Positions 1 to 7,018 of a stretch of 9,761 nucleotides of DNA are shown here, piece after piece. The translations under genes and the position numbers were made by a program. The stretch is from Lachnospiraceae bacterium (lineage in GTDB: Bacteria; Bacillota; Clostridia; Lachnospirales; Lachnospiraceae): NCBI GenBank assembly GCA_031285465.1, contig JAITWD010000225.1, positions 1-9,761 of the forward strand. Reading direction: 5' to 3'. The notes under the pieces were generated by a model. The model had not been told where the DNA came from, made no database searches, and saw only the letters and a program-made list of their open reading frames with translations. Each line of letters begins with the position of its first letter. Position 1 is the stretch's first letter.

Positions 1-197
1 GAATCACCTCCAATTTTGATGATTCTATTATACCAAAAATACCATGTTTTTGAATATCGTGTTAAATTTTCAAGGTACAAATTTATATCAAAGGTCACTG
101 ACCTTTTGACACCCCAATCATATTGAAAAATAAAACTGCAGATTGTCCAGTTCTTATTTACCATATCATCCTTAAGTGACTTTAAATTCTCCAGCAT
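1..197 (-). CDS. Unrecognised protein, N-terminal part, runs off the left edge
   Basis: An open frame of 65 codons starts with ATG at 197-195 and has no stop before the window ends. A GGAGG ribosome binding site lies 9 bases upstream of the ATG (about 207-211), which decides the start. The protein begins MLENLKSLKDDMVNKNW and continues with an aromatic-rich stretch (YSKTWYFWYNRIIKIGG); no signal peptide or motif that I know is visible. It lies about 210 bases downstream of the 210-residue membrane protein gene, on the same strand and with no clear terminator between, so it may be the third gene of that operon. The 198-407 gap shows only a weak 6-bp inverted repeat (301-306 with 328-333) lacking a T-tract. 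One doubt: the end of the frame contains a consensus-like ribosome binding site (4-11), which could belong to another gene starting just outside the window. Confidence 0.5.
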   Translation of the reverse strand, partial: MLENLKSLKDDMVNKNWTICSFIFQYDWGVKRSVTFDINLYLENLTRYSKTWYFWYNRIIKIGGD

Positions 198-407
198 AAT
201 TCTTATCCTCCGTATAACAATTATATTGCACATCCTGCTACCAATAATCAAATCGGCAACACAACTATCCAATACAAAATCACAGCCTAAACTATCATCT
301 GATGTCTAAATTACTGTTTCAATGAGTGACATCTAGTCCTGTGTCTAAACTCATCACCGTAATATCCAGTGATGGGGAATCTCGTTGAAAATATTTCTTT
401 ACATAAA

Positions 408-1040
408 TTATGCTGCCGCCTCAAATATTCGTTTTTGAGCTTGTAGATAGGTCTGCAGGTTAAAAATAGTGTCTGTACTTCCTGTATCAGAAATATGAAG
501 CTCATCTTCTGTAAGTTCTACCTCATTATCATTTGCAAGCTTTATGGTATAATCATATATTCTACCAACCAATAATTCCAGTTCTTCAGCGGTTAACTGA
601 ATGCTAATTTTCTCATAATCCTTATGTTCTTTCAGTTTTTCTAAAGACTCCATCAAATGGCTGATTTTATCAATATCCATATCACCTTTGCGAATTGCAT
701 CAATATAAACACTTAGTGCAGTTCTAAAATCAGTTACCACCTTCAACTCCCGATTCTTTACTGTGTTATATGCCCATATTCCTATTCCTGTAGTAGCCTC
801 ACCTACCACAACTATAATAGTACCTTTTTTGTGTTGCTTTACAAACTGAAAAGCCTTTACCCCCATACCCTTTGCCTTATCGGTTGCTTTGATATTAATT
901 GGCTGAAGGTGTTTCACAATTTGACCTTTGTTTGGTCCAACAGCATGGCGAACTACGCTACCAATCCTAAGATACAGCCCTTTATCTAATCCTGTTGCAA
1001 TATCATCTGGAATACAAAATGCATCTTGAGCTATTGCCAT
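408..1040 (-). CDS. Hypothetical protein with one central hydrophobic segment, partner of the upstream P-loop protein
   Basis: A 210-residue protein that I cannot assign to a named family. Residues 10-48 form a compact module with the pattern IPDDIATGL...GSVVR...GQIVKHL. Next comes a basic stretch (52-72) and a glycine-containing hydrophobic segment (73-91, GTIIVVVGEATTGIGIWAY) that could cross or dip into a membrane. The C-terminal half (100-170) looks alpha-helical and charged, possibly coiled coil, and the last 40 residues are acidic then alpha-helical. The ATG at 1040 is preceded by AGGAG at a 9-base spacing. The gene follows the large P-loop protein by 146 bases on the same strand with no evident terminator, so co-transcription is likely. 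Inference: a membrane-interacting partner or effector of that NTPase. Composition is AT-rich like its neighbours to the right, unlike the methyltransferase region. Confidence 0.75.
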   Translation of the reverse strand: MAIAQDAFCIPDDIATGLDKGLYLRIGSVVRHAVGPNKGQIVKHLQPINIKATDKAKGMGVKAFQFVKQHKKGTIIVVVGEATTGIGIWAYNTVKNRELKVVTDFRTALSVYIDAIRKGDMDIDKISHLMESLEKLKEHKDYEKISIQLTAEELELLVGRIYDYTIKLANDNEVELTEDELHISDTGSTDTIFNLQTYLQAQKRIFEAAA

Positions 1041-1186
1041 AAAACATATCTCCTATCGTTTTATATAATAGTCTTTGTTACTTTCGCGAATACTCAATAC
1101 CAGTCCATGTTTGCTCTCATCTCTGATTCATATTCGGCTCTCATTTCCAATTCCCGAGCCTCAATAAATATAATCGTTAACTTGAT

Positions 1187-3031
1187 TCAAAAAATCAAAA
1201 AATCTGATATACACTTAAAAAAATTTTCGCAAATTTCAGACGGCTTAACTAAACGCGCTTTTAGATATTCTTCAATATCTTTGACGACTCGCTTTCTATA
1301 ATTTTCTCCCCCATCACCCCAATATGTACGTGGTTTTTCCCACGGTGTCGTTTTATTCATAATTAGATTAACACGTTTATAATAAAATTTTTGGTTTTTC
1401 CTGTATGCTAAAAGGTATTCACTCTCTATTTTCGAAATTAACGTCTTCATGCAAATATCTTCTATTTCATCATTATCAATAAAGATTCCTTTAATTGACC
1501 CTATCAATTCTTCCTTTGAACGCAATACAATTGTTGCAAACTCCTCGCCTCCTCGTTTTTCGGAAATCTCATAAATATTACACCCTTCATAAGACCCATA
1601 ACGGTTCACCATGGCTCTAACTATACCAGCATGTCTATTATCAATATCTGCTCCAATATAATTAATTATATCATATTCTTGCTTGATTTTATCCTTTAAG
1701 TCATTAACAATAGCCTGAACCTTTGCGAAATTTGCAAAAGTCTTGTCGGATATTTTATTTTGCTTTAAGGAATTAATGTTTTTCAATAACTCTGATAACT
1801 CATCGCTGTACGCAAGGTACATTCGTTCTAAGCCGTCATATAAATCCTTTAATAATCTATTGACCTCATTAGCATTTTCTTCTTCATTGAACGTAGAAAT
1901 ATCAGAATCGTTAACTATTTCTATACCCTTAAATGCATTGAAAAACAGAATGTTTTTTTCATTAAAATTAATATTATTTGACTGAAGTTTATTTAGGCAT
2001 TGCGTTTTTTTGATTTTCATACCATCAAATCTATCATTTTTTTCTTCATCAGCATCACTTAACTGTTTGCCCTGTTCCAAACCAAGATAGAATGTTCTGT
2101 TCAAATCATCTCTGTTTTCCTTAATTAGTACAGTTCTCATTATACTTAGAACATTTTCATTGCCCGCAATTGCTTTCACATTATCACACATGATAATGAT
2201 ATTTTTCCTTTCTTTCATTGCATCTTGAATATCCTTACGTTCAGGACTATCTATTCCTTTTGTATCAACAACCTTATCAATAAAACTTGGGATGTTTAAA
2301 ATCCAATCTTTCTTTGCAATACTAATAATTATTTTTTGAGGATATGGGCAATCCCTACGCTTACCACTACCAATGTCAGAAAGTGTCTTTTTTAGATTAT
2401 TTTTCAAATTATTTGTCTTCAAATCTATTTCGTTCGTATTTCTATTTTTATGACCAATAAATTCAATAGAACATCTAAAAATTGCTTCAGCACTATCCTC
2501 CTCAGGTTTAAACCTCTCTATAAGACATTTCAGTTTTTCTTCTTGAGTATCCGATAACTTTAATTCCAACATATTATCAATTATCCTTGAGCATTCTTCT
2601 GGTAATGTAATTTTCTTATCATAAAAGTGATGGCAATAGTCCTTAAGTATATTTTTGAATTCTTCCTCATCAAGTCTAACAATGGTGATTATGCTTGTCT
2701 CGCTGTCACTTTGTACAATCTCAGTTTCACACGGTGTCGTCCTTCCCGGAGATGTTTTCAGAAGAGTAATTTCTTGTTTTTTCTTTGCATCCTTATCAAG
2801 CAAATTAAACATACTCGAAATTGCTGAGGTTTTACCCTCCCCAACCGTACCATTAAAAAACAAATTGTATTTCTCTATACTGCATATATCATTAATCTCC
2901 ATTGCTCTATTATTAATCAACTCCGCAACCTTGCGTATCATCTCGTGATTTTCATCATTGCCAATAATTTCTTTACTATCATTAATTATCTTCCTACAAA
3001 GTTCCAGTACACCTTCTCGTTCTTTCATCAT
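1187..3031 (-). CDS. Large dynamin-like or related P-loop NTPase (GTPase-like)
   Basis: Counting from an upstream in-frame ATG at 3052 (621 residues), residues 68-75 are a Walker A/G1 motif (GTVGEGKT) after a beta-strand (YNLFF). A threonine-containing switch-I-like motif follows at 101-109 (SPGRTTPCE), and a G3-like DTKG lies at 263-266 after the strand FIDKVV. A further strand (NIIIMCD, 284-290) follows, and the usual N/TKxD specificity motif is not clear, so GTP versus ATP is undecided. The gap between switch I and G3 is long and helical, and the C-terminal 250 residues are helical and charged, as in dynamin-like or stalk-type proteins. No membrane segment is obvious. The start is placed at residue 8 (3031) or 9 (3028): GAGGTG lies 3 or 6 bases before these codons, whereas it would lie inside the gene if the 3052 ATG were used. 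It heads a probable operon with the 210-residue protein. I know of no exact named homologue. Confidence 0.75.
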   Translation of the reverse strand: MMKEREGVLELCRKIINDSKEIIGNDENHEMIRKVAELINNRAMEINDICSIEKYNLFFNGTVGEGKTSAISSMFNLLDKDAKKKQEITLLKTSPGRTTPCETEIVQSDSETSIITIVRLDEEEFKNILKDYCHHFYDKKITLPEECSRIIDNMLELKLSDTQEEKLKCLIERFKPEEDSAEAIFRCSIEFIGHKNRNTNEIDLKTNNLKNNLKKTLSDIGSGKRRDCPYPQKIIISIAKKDWILNIPSFIDKVVDTKGIDSPERKDIQDAMKERKNIIIMCDNVKAIAGNENVLSIMRTVLIKENRDDLNRTFYLGLEQGKQLSDADEEKNDRFDGMKIKKTQCLNKLQSNNINFNEKNILFFNAFKGIEIVNDSDISTFNEEENANEVNRLLKDLYDGLERMYLAYSDELSELLKNINSLKQNKISDKTFANFAKVQAIVNDLKDKIKQEYDIINYIGADIDNRHAGIVRAMVNRYGSYEGCNIYEISEKRGGEEFATIVLRSKEELIGSIKGIFIDNDEIEDICMKTLISKIESEYLLAYRKNQKFYYKRVNLIMNKTTPWEKPRTYWGDGGENYRKRVVKDIEEYLKARLVKPSEICENFFKCISDFLIF

Positions 3032-3088
3032 GAACACCTCTTTCCTGATCATTTATGCAACAACAGTTATCGGTAATAATTAAGTTTC

Positions 3089-3118
3089 CTTATATCATCT
3101 TTAATTATGATTCTTCAA
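3089..3118 (-). promoter_or_regulatory. Probable promoter of the P-loop NTPase operon
   Basis: Read on the minus strand, a -35 box TTGAAG (3118-3113, 4 of 6 consensus) and a -10 box TATAAG (3094-3089, 5 of 6) are separated by 18 bases. This lies in the gap between the metallo-beta-lactamase-fold gene and the NTPase gene, giving a leader of about 50 bases. AT-rich DNA makes chance matches common. Confidence 0.4.
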
Positions 3119-3134
3119 TTTCACCAAAGAATTA

Positions 3135-4694
3135 TCACGGATTACACCTTTTGCAAGGAACATACCCCTGTGCCAACACCTCCTCCCTACTCATATTCGT
3201 ATCCTGCCTATTGGTGGTCGGAAGGTAACTGCAACTCGGTATATGGAATTTTTTAGTCTCCACATTAAGAACATAAAACTCGCCCGATGATTCGGGCACT
3301 AGTTCTTCCTCAATTATAACCGGCTCTTCTGTTGGTAAGGGTTGCGCAGTGATAACCACCGATATCACCGGTTCCGGTTGTATTTCTGTTTTTACCGGCA
3401 TTTCCCGAACTGGACTAAATACACTACTTGTGACACTGTCTCTCTCGCTATTACTGTTACCGTCATCAACTTCTGCCGTTTGTTGCGAGGACTGGGTTGG
3501 TTCACCCGCTATCCAACTGACCGATGCAACAATATTCCATGAAAGTGCTTCACCATCGCTACTTACCACCAATGTACCCTGTTCATCCGTCCTAAATACT
3601 ATCACCCCCATCGTTCGAAGATTATTAAGTATCTCTGCATGGGGATGCCCATACGAATTATCTTCACCGCAACTTATCACCGCATATTCCGGCGAAATAC
3701 CTTCCAGAAAAACACCCGAAGAGGAGGTGCTACTACCATGATGTCCCACCTTATAGACGTCGGCATCAACACTACTACCGCTATCCAGAATATCTGCTTC
3801 TGCCTCTGCCTCAGCATCACCAGTAAAAAGGAATGAATTTTCACTATGGTTCACCATTAATACAATTGAAGCATTATTGGGATCGGTATAATCCTCAGTG
3901 GGAGCCAAAATAGTAAAACTAATCTCACCCAATATATATGCACTACCAATATCCGGTATGATCGGCACTATCCGCTTATAATCCAATGCCTCAACGAGTT
4001 TCTGATAGGTTCGATTATCTTTTTCAAAATCGGATACAAAAATATTATCTATCTCAAATTTATTAATAATCACTGGTGCCGAACCAATATGATCGGCGTC
4101 CGGATGAGTTAATATCAGATAATCAAGTTTTGTGATACCTTGCTTATTAAGATAATTTTGGATTGCTGTTCCCATCGTACTTTCAGCAGTATCAATCAAA
4201 ATAATGCCATCACCGCTCTTAATCAATGTCGCATCGCCTTGTCCTAAATCAATAATGTGTACTTCCATTTCTGAATCCACAACTTCGGAATCGGTTTGCT
4301 CCTCTTGTGAATATGGCATAACAGACGCTTCTTCAATCAAAGGCTCTGCATCTTGATTACCAATATCTTCTTCCTCATAAGTCATCACTTCGGTATCCGA
4401 TTCAATAATTGATTCCGGCACAAAATCCCCTGCAGCCGCAATATCCTCCTCTTGCCCATTAGTTGGCGTCGCCATTACCCCGGCAATAAATAATATACAA
4501 AGTACTGGGATAGATATTAGCTTCTTTATCTTAATCCCCTTATCACGCAAGAATTTAGTGAATAATGGATTAGATCCAATCGCAACAAGCAAAATAAATA
4601 AGCTTGCGAGCATAGAGGAAGAAAAAAGTGATATTGACAAAAGTAATATAAAAGTTGAAACCATCCATAATACTGCGTTTTTAATATGTCTCAT
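3135..4694 (-). CDS. Membrane-anchored ComEC/Rec2-type metallo-beta-lactamase-fold hydrolase with Ada-like C-terminal metal-binding tail
   Basis: A 519-residue protein from the ATG at 4694, which is preceded by AAAGGAA at 9-10 bases; the in-frame ATG at 4727 has no ribosome binding site and overlaps the promoter. Residues 8-40 and 58-75 are hydrophobic and probably membrane-spanning. An acidic linker (81-143) follows. The metallo-beta-lactamase fold runs from 144 to about 390: DLGQGDATLI (149-158), the metal-binding THPDADH (196-202), FTGDAE with D293, VGHHGS (317-321) and GHPH (349-352). This order matches the ComEC C-terminal domain and its stand-alone relatives, thought to be hydrolases acting outside the cell. 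A Ser/Thr/Pro/Glu-rich linker (400-470) leads to a small domain with H484, C488, C514 and C517 (CKRCNP at the end), resembling the Ada metal-binding fold. The ComEC channel domain is absent, so this is not a DNA-uptake channel by itself. The substrate cannot be told from the sequence. Confidence 0.88.
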   Translation of the reverse strand: MRHIKNAVLWMVSTFILLLSISLFSSSMLASLFILLVAIGSNPLFTKFLRDKGIKIKKLISIPVLCILFIAGVMATPTNGQEEDIAAAGDFVPESIIESDTEVMTYEEEDIGNQDAEPLIEEASVMPYSQEEQTDSEVVDSEMEVHIIDLGQGDATLIKSGDGIILIDTAESTMGTAIQNYLNKQGITKLDYLILTHPDADHIGSAPVIINKFEIDNIFVSDFEKDNRTYQKLVEALDYKRIVPIIPDIGSAYILGEISFTILAPTEDYTDPNNASIVLMVNHSENSFLFTGDAEAEAEADILDSGSSVDADVYKVGHHGSSTSSSGVFLEGISPEYAVISCGEDNSYGHPHAEILNNLRTMGVIVFRTDEQGTLVVSSDGEALSWNIVASVSWIAGEPTQSSQQTAEVDDGNSNSERDSVTSSVFSPVREMPVKTEIQPEPVISVVITAQPLPTEEPVIIEEELVPESSGEFYVLNVETKKFHIPSCSYLPTTNRQDTNMSREEVLAQGYVPCKRCNP

Positions 4695-4728
4695 GTTTGG
4701 ACATTCCTTTCCATTTGTTAATATCATT

Positions 4729-4756
4729 ATTATATCATTAAAATTTTATTTGTCAC
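4729..4756 (-). promoter_or_regulatory. Promoter of the metallo-beta-lactamase-fold gene
   Basis: On the minus strand: -35 GTGACA (4756-4751, 5 of 6), a 16-base spacer, and a perfect -10 TATAAT (4734-4729) preceded by TGA, an extended -10. It lies about 35 bases upstream of the start codon at 4694. This is the best sigma-A-type promoter in the window. Confidence 0.62.
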
Positions 4757-4798
4757 CATATATAATATTTATTTCTAGATATCCACTTCTTAATTTTC

Positions 4799-4914
4799 TT
4801 ATGCCGGAAAAAACCGCTCAAATATCCCAATCTCCTCCCTCGCCGTATACCCCCACAGCACCGAGTTCAACGCATCAACCACCTCCTTCCGTCTCCGATA
4901 ATAGGTTCTAAAAC
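4799..4914 (-). pseudogene. C-terminal piece of the gene interrupted by the insertion sequence
   Basis: Reading from the target duplication at 4914, the frame gives FRTYYRRRKEVVDALNSVL, then WGYTAREEIGIFERFFPA, and ends at TAA (4801-4799). It has no start of its own. Joined to the piece at 6502-6919 with a single copy of the 9-base duplication, the frame is continuous (525 nt including both stops), which shows that the two pieces are one gene split by transposition. The tail (basic YYRRRKE followed by a short helix and LWGY) resembles the C-termini of small phage-type regulators such as the ArpU group, but that is a weak resemblance from memory. Confidence 0.85.
4906..4914. repeat. Target-site duplication, left copy
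   Basis: TTCTAAAAC directly abuts the left end of the insertion sequence and is repeated exactly at 6502-6510. The bases on either side of the two copies differ, so the duplication is exactly 9 bp. Confidence 0.88.
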
Positions 4915-4940
4915 CTTAGAGTATAATTATCGTTGGCAAT
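4915..4940 (+). repeat. Left terminal inverted repeat of the insertion sequence
   Basis: Starts CTTAG and ends CGTTGGCAAT (4931-4940). Compared with the reverse complement of 6476-6501 it matches at 19 of 26 positions: TTAG, 5 of the next 11, and all of the last 10. Confidence 0.8.
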
Positions 4941-4969
4941 AAAAAAAGGAAGATGCCGAAACATCTTCC
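4941..4969 (-). terminator. Terminator-like hairpin just inside the left end of the insertion sequence
   Basis: GGAAGATG (4948-4955) and CATCTTCC (4962-4969) form a perfect 8-bp stem with a 6-base loop. On the minus strand it is followed by a run of seven T (4947-4941), the layout of an intrinsic terminator. It would stop transcripts leaving the element leftward, for example read-through from the interrupted gene's promoter. On the plus strand there is no T-run after it. Confidence 0.6.
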
Positions 4970-5024
4970 CGATCATACAGAAATACCTTATTATTTAGTT
5001 TGCGACAAAAACAAAGGAGACTGT

Positions 5025-6455
5025 ATGATGGATACTATGATAAAGGAAAATGGATTTACTTTCAAGGAGTTAGAGAAAATTATTTTTCAAAGATCCTGTG
5101 AAGCCAGTAGAAAATATACGAAAGAATTATTGGAAGAATACGATCGACAATTGATGGAAAAGCGGGATAAACGCTATTACCGTCATAAGGGTAAAAGAAA
5201 AACGACTATAAAGACTATATATGGTGAAGTAGAATATCACCGTGCCATTTATGAAATACAAAAGCCTGAGGTGGGAAAACGATATGTGTACCTTCTGGAC
5301 GAAACCCTGGAATTAGAAAATATCGGCACAATATCGACCTACCTGACTGAGCATTTAGTCTCTGGGATCACCGAAATGTCCTACCGGGAATGCGCAAAAA
5401 AAGTATCGGAAATGACTGGTCAGAGCATCAGTGCGATGGGAGTCTGGAATGTCATTCAGTCACTGGGCAAAAAAGTGGACGAAGAAGAAAAGAAGTTAGT
5501 AAAAGCCCATAAAGCGGGAACAGTCACTGGAGAAAAAGAAGCCCCCGTTTTGTTTGAAGAAGCGGATGGCGTGTACCTAAACCTTCAAGGTCGGGATCGA
5601 AAAAAACAAGGTCATCGCCGTGCAGAGATGAAAGTAGCGATAGCTTATGCCGGGTGGAAGAAGACAGGGAAAGAGCGATACGCATTAGAAGGGAAAGTGA
5701 TTACCGCGGGTTTTACTGATGCCAAAGACTTTCATGAACGCCGGGAAGCAGCGATCGCAAAAGAGTATAATCTGGCTGAAACCGATGTAAGGCTGCTAAA
5801 TGCCGATGGCGCATCATGGATCAGGAAAGTGAAGGATAAGAGCACTCATTATCAGTTGGATCCGTTCCATAAAAATAAAGCGGTCAAAGAAAACATTCCC
5901 CATAGAGAAGCCGCGCGTCGGGTTCAGGAATTACTTAATAAAAATGCGATTGAGGAAATGTTTAGCTATCTAAGGATATATAAGGACAGTCTGAGTGATG
6001 ATCAGGAAATCGAAAAAGTAGAAGGCTTGTATAAATATTTTACGAATAATAAAGAAGGCTTGATCCCTTATCAGGAACGAGGAATAAATCTGCCCGCGAA
6101 TCCAGACGGTTTAGAATACCGAAGTATGGGGACAATGGAAAATCATGTATGGAGTGTGATAGCGAAACGCATGAAGCATAATCATACAAGTTGGAGCAGG
6201 GCGGGAGGAAACAACCTGTCGAAAATCTTATCAAAGAAATGCTGTGGCAGACTAAGCGAAGTAACCGAACGGATAAAGAAACCGATATTTTCAGTAGATG
6301 TCGTAAACGAGTCAGAGGAAAAAATCATCTTATCTGGCAGTATGCCAACAAAGAGTGGCAAAGGCTACGAGTATCCGTTAATGGGTCATATGGTAGGCTT
6401 AGAAATGGCACTACGCGGAGAGCGAAAGAAAATGTGGAGCATGGCTGGTTATTGA
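5025..6455 (+). CDS. ISLre2-family transposase
   Basis: A 476-residue transposase that catalyses cutting and joining of the element ends. The start ATG at 5025 follows AAAGGAG at 5 bases; an in-frame ATG at 4953 lies within the terminator-like hairpin and has no ribosome binding site. The N-terminus (10-60) is helical and basic. The middle has family-typical stretches: TYLTEHLVSGITEMSYREC (105-123), EEADGVYLNLQGRDRKK (178-194), VRLLNADGASWI (255-266), YQLDPFHKNKA (276-286), and GTMENHVWSVIAKRMKH (369-385), then SWSRAGGNNLSKIL. Acidic residues D181, D261 and D279 or E372 are plausible catalytic residues, which I infer from position only. The frame has no stop or shift. The length fits a complete member of the family (often annotated UPF0236). 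Confidence 0.92.
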   Translation: MMDTMIKENGFTFKELEKIIFQRSCEASRKYTKELLEEYDRQLMEKRDKRYYRHKGKRKTTIKTIYGEVEYHRAIYEIQKPEVGKRYVYLLDETLELENIGTISTYLTEHLVSGITEMSYRECAKKVSEMTGQSISAMGVWNVIQSLGKKVDEEEKKLVKAHKAGTVTGEKEAPVLFEEADGVYLNLQGRDRKKQGHRRAEMKVAIAYAGWKKTGKERYALEGKVITAGFTDAKDFHERREAAIAKEYNLAETDVRLLNADGASWIRKVKDKSTHYQLDPFHKNKAVKENIPHREAARRVQELLNKNAIEEMFSYLRIYKDSLSDDQEIEKVEGLYKYFTNNKEGLIPYQERGINLPANPDGLEYRSMGTMENHVWSVIAKRMKHNHTSWSRAGGNNLSKILSKKCCGRLSEVTERIKKPIFSVDVVNESEEKIILSGSMPTKSGKGYEYPLMGHMVGLEMALRGERKKMWSMAGY

Positions 6456-6475
6456 GAAAACTGTATGAGAAAAAA

Positions 6476-6501
6476 ATTGCCAACGTTTACTTGACACTAA
6501 C
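6476..6501 (-). repeat. Right terminal inverted repeat of the insertion sequence
   Basis: Its inner part ATTGCCAACG (6476-6485) is the exact reverse complement of 4931-4940; its outer end CTAAC (6497-6501) pairs with the left end apart from the terminal base. Confidence 0.8.
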
Positions 6502-6510
6502 TTCTAAAAC
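6502..6510. repeat. Target-site duplication, right copy
   Basis: TTCTAAAAC, identical to 4906-4914, directly abuts the right end of the insertion sequence. Confidence 0.88.
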
Positions 6511-6919
6511 TAATATCCCTAATATGCGGTCGCAATTTCTCAATTATCTCCTCAACATTCCTAAGTTGCGGTGGAGACAAAAAAGAATAATACAGCAACC
6601 AATAAAACGCCTCCCCCTTCTTATGCTTATTCCTTAACACCTCCACCGCCGTATCCAAAAGCCTAAGCATCTGGTAGCTACGCTCAATACACTTCGCATG
6701 TTGCTCGACCCCGCTCCCATTCAAATCGGCACCCGCCAGATACACCGAATCTAAAAATTCCTCAATACTGTTCCCAAATTCAATCTGAAACTGCCGGCAC
6801 ACCTGCTGCACCTAAGTTTCAAGACTCCAAACCACATCACGGTATTTCTTTAAAAGCTGCCAGGTATCATGGTATAAGGGATTTTCTTCGTTGTTTATTA
6901 TTTCGTTTTTTATTTTCAT
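6502..6919 (-). pseudogene. N-terminal piece of a 174-codon gene broken by an amber codon and by the insertion sequence
   Basis: The start is ATG at 6919, preceded by GGAGG at 7 bases. The frame reads MKIKNEIINNEENPLYHDTW, then QLLKKYRDVVWSLET, then a TAG at 6814-6812, then continues without a shift as VQQVCRQFQIEFGNSIEEFL and so on to IEKLRPHIRDISFR, where the insertion sequence cuts it. The part after the TAG is clearly protein-like (helical, ending in a basic segment), so the stop looks like a point mutation rather than a gene end. With the piece at 4799-4914 the ancestral product would be 174 residues, counting the amber position. I do not recognise it firmly; small helical phage-type or ArpU-like regulators are a possibility. 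Only a 35-residue peptide would be made now unless the amber codon is read through. Confidence 0.85.
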
Positions 6920-6944
6920 TTGCTTTCCTCCCCATTTAGCGCAT

Positions 6945-6960
6945 ATGACAAAAGTGTCAT
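6945..6960. promoter_or_regulatory. Operator-like inverted repeat upstream of the broken gene
   Basis: ATGACA and TGTCAT are perfect 6-bp arms separated by four bases (AAAG), centred about 33 bases upstream of the start codon at 6919. The position and symmetry suit a dimeric repressor site, but no regulator is identified and no convincing promoter boxes overlap it. Confidence 0.35.
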
Positions 6961-7018
6961 TTGTCTTTTTATTTTTCAAATCACCAATATATGTATGAGA
7001 TGAATATAAAGCCATAAA

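Larger units (their letters stand above)
4915..6501 (+). mobile_element. ISLre2-family insertion sequence, complete, 1587 bp
   Basis: The element is bounded by a perfect 9-bp direct repeat and by imperfect terminal inverted repeats of about 26 bp (4915-4940 and 6476-6501, 19 of 26 positions matching, innermost 10 identical). It holds one full-length transposase gene. Size, single long ORF and 9-bp duplication agree with what I recall of the ISLre2 family. The frame is intact and the duplication is perfect, so the insertion is probably recent and the copy could be active. It is inserted in a minus-strand gene with its transposase pointing the opposite way. Confidence 0.9.

Noticed and set aside
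90..106. Perfect palindrome AAAGGTCA-C-TGACCTTT, operator-like
   Set aside because: It lies within the open frame that starts at 197, and no gene start is known at a suitable distance; it may be chance within coding sequence.
1150..1165. GGCTC/GAGCC inverted repeat between the P-loop gene and the 210-residue gene
   Set aside because: Five pairs with a long loop and no T-run, so it is unlikely to end transcription within the proposed operon.
3103..3133. ATTCTT/AAGAAT inverted repeat after the metallo-beta-lactamase-fold gene as a terminator
   Set aside because: Only six A/U-rich pairs, an 11-base loop and no following T-run; too weak to call.
3349..3741. Plus-strand 130-codon frame over the metallo-beta-lactamase-fold gene
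   Set aside because: It is antisense to well-supported metal-binding motifs, and its translation is low-complexity Ser/Thr/Leu.
4695..4727. Upstream start (ATG at 4727) for the metallo-beta-lactamase-fold gene
   Set aside because: No ribosome binding site, and the codon lies at the -10 box of the best promoter.
6191..6637. Plus-strand 148-codon frame overlapping the end of the transposase gene
   Set aside because: It is an out-of-frame shadow of the transposase gene that runs across the right end of the element into the flank; no independent start signal.
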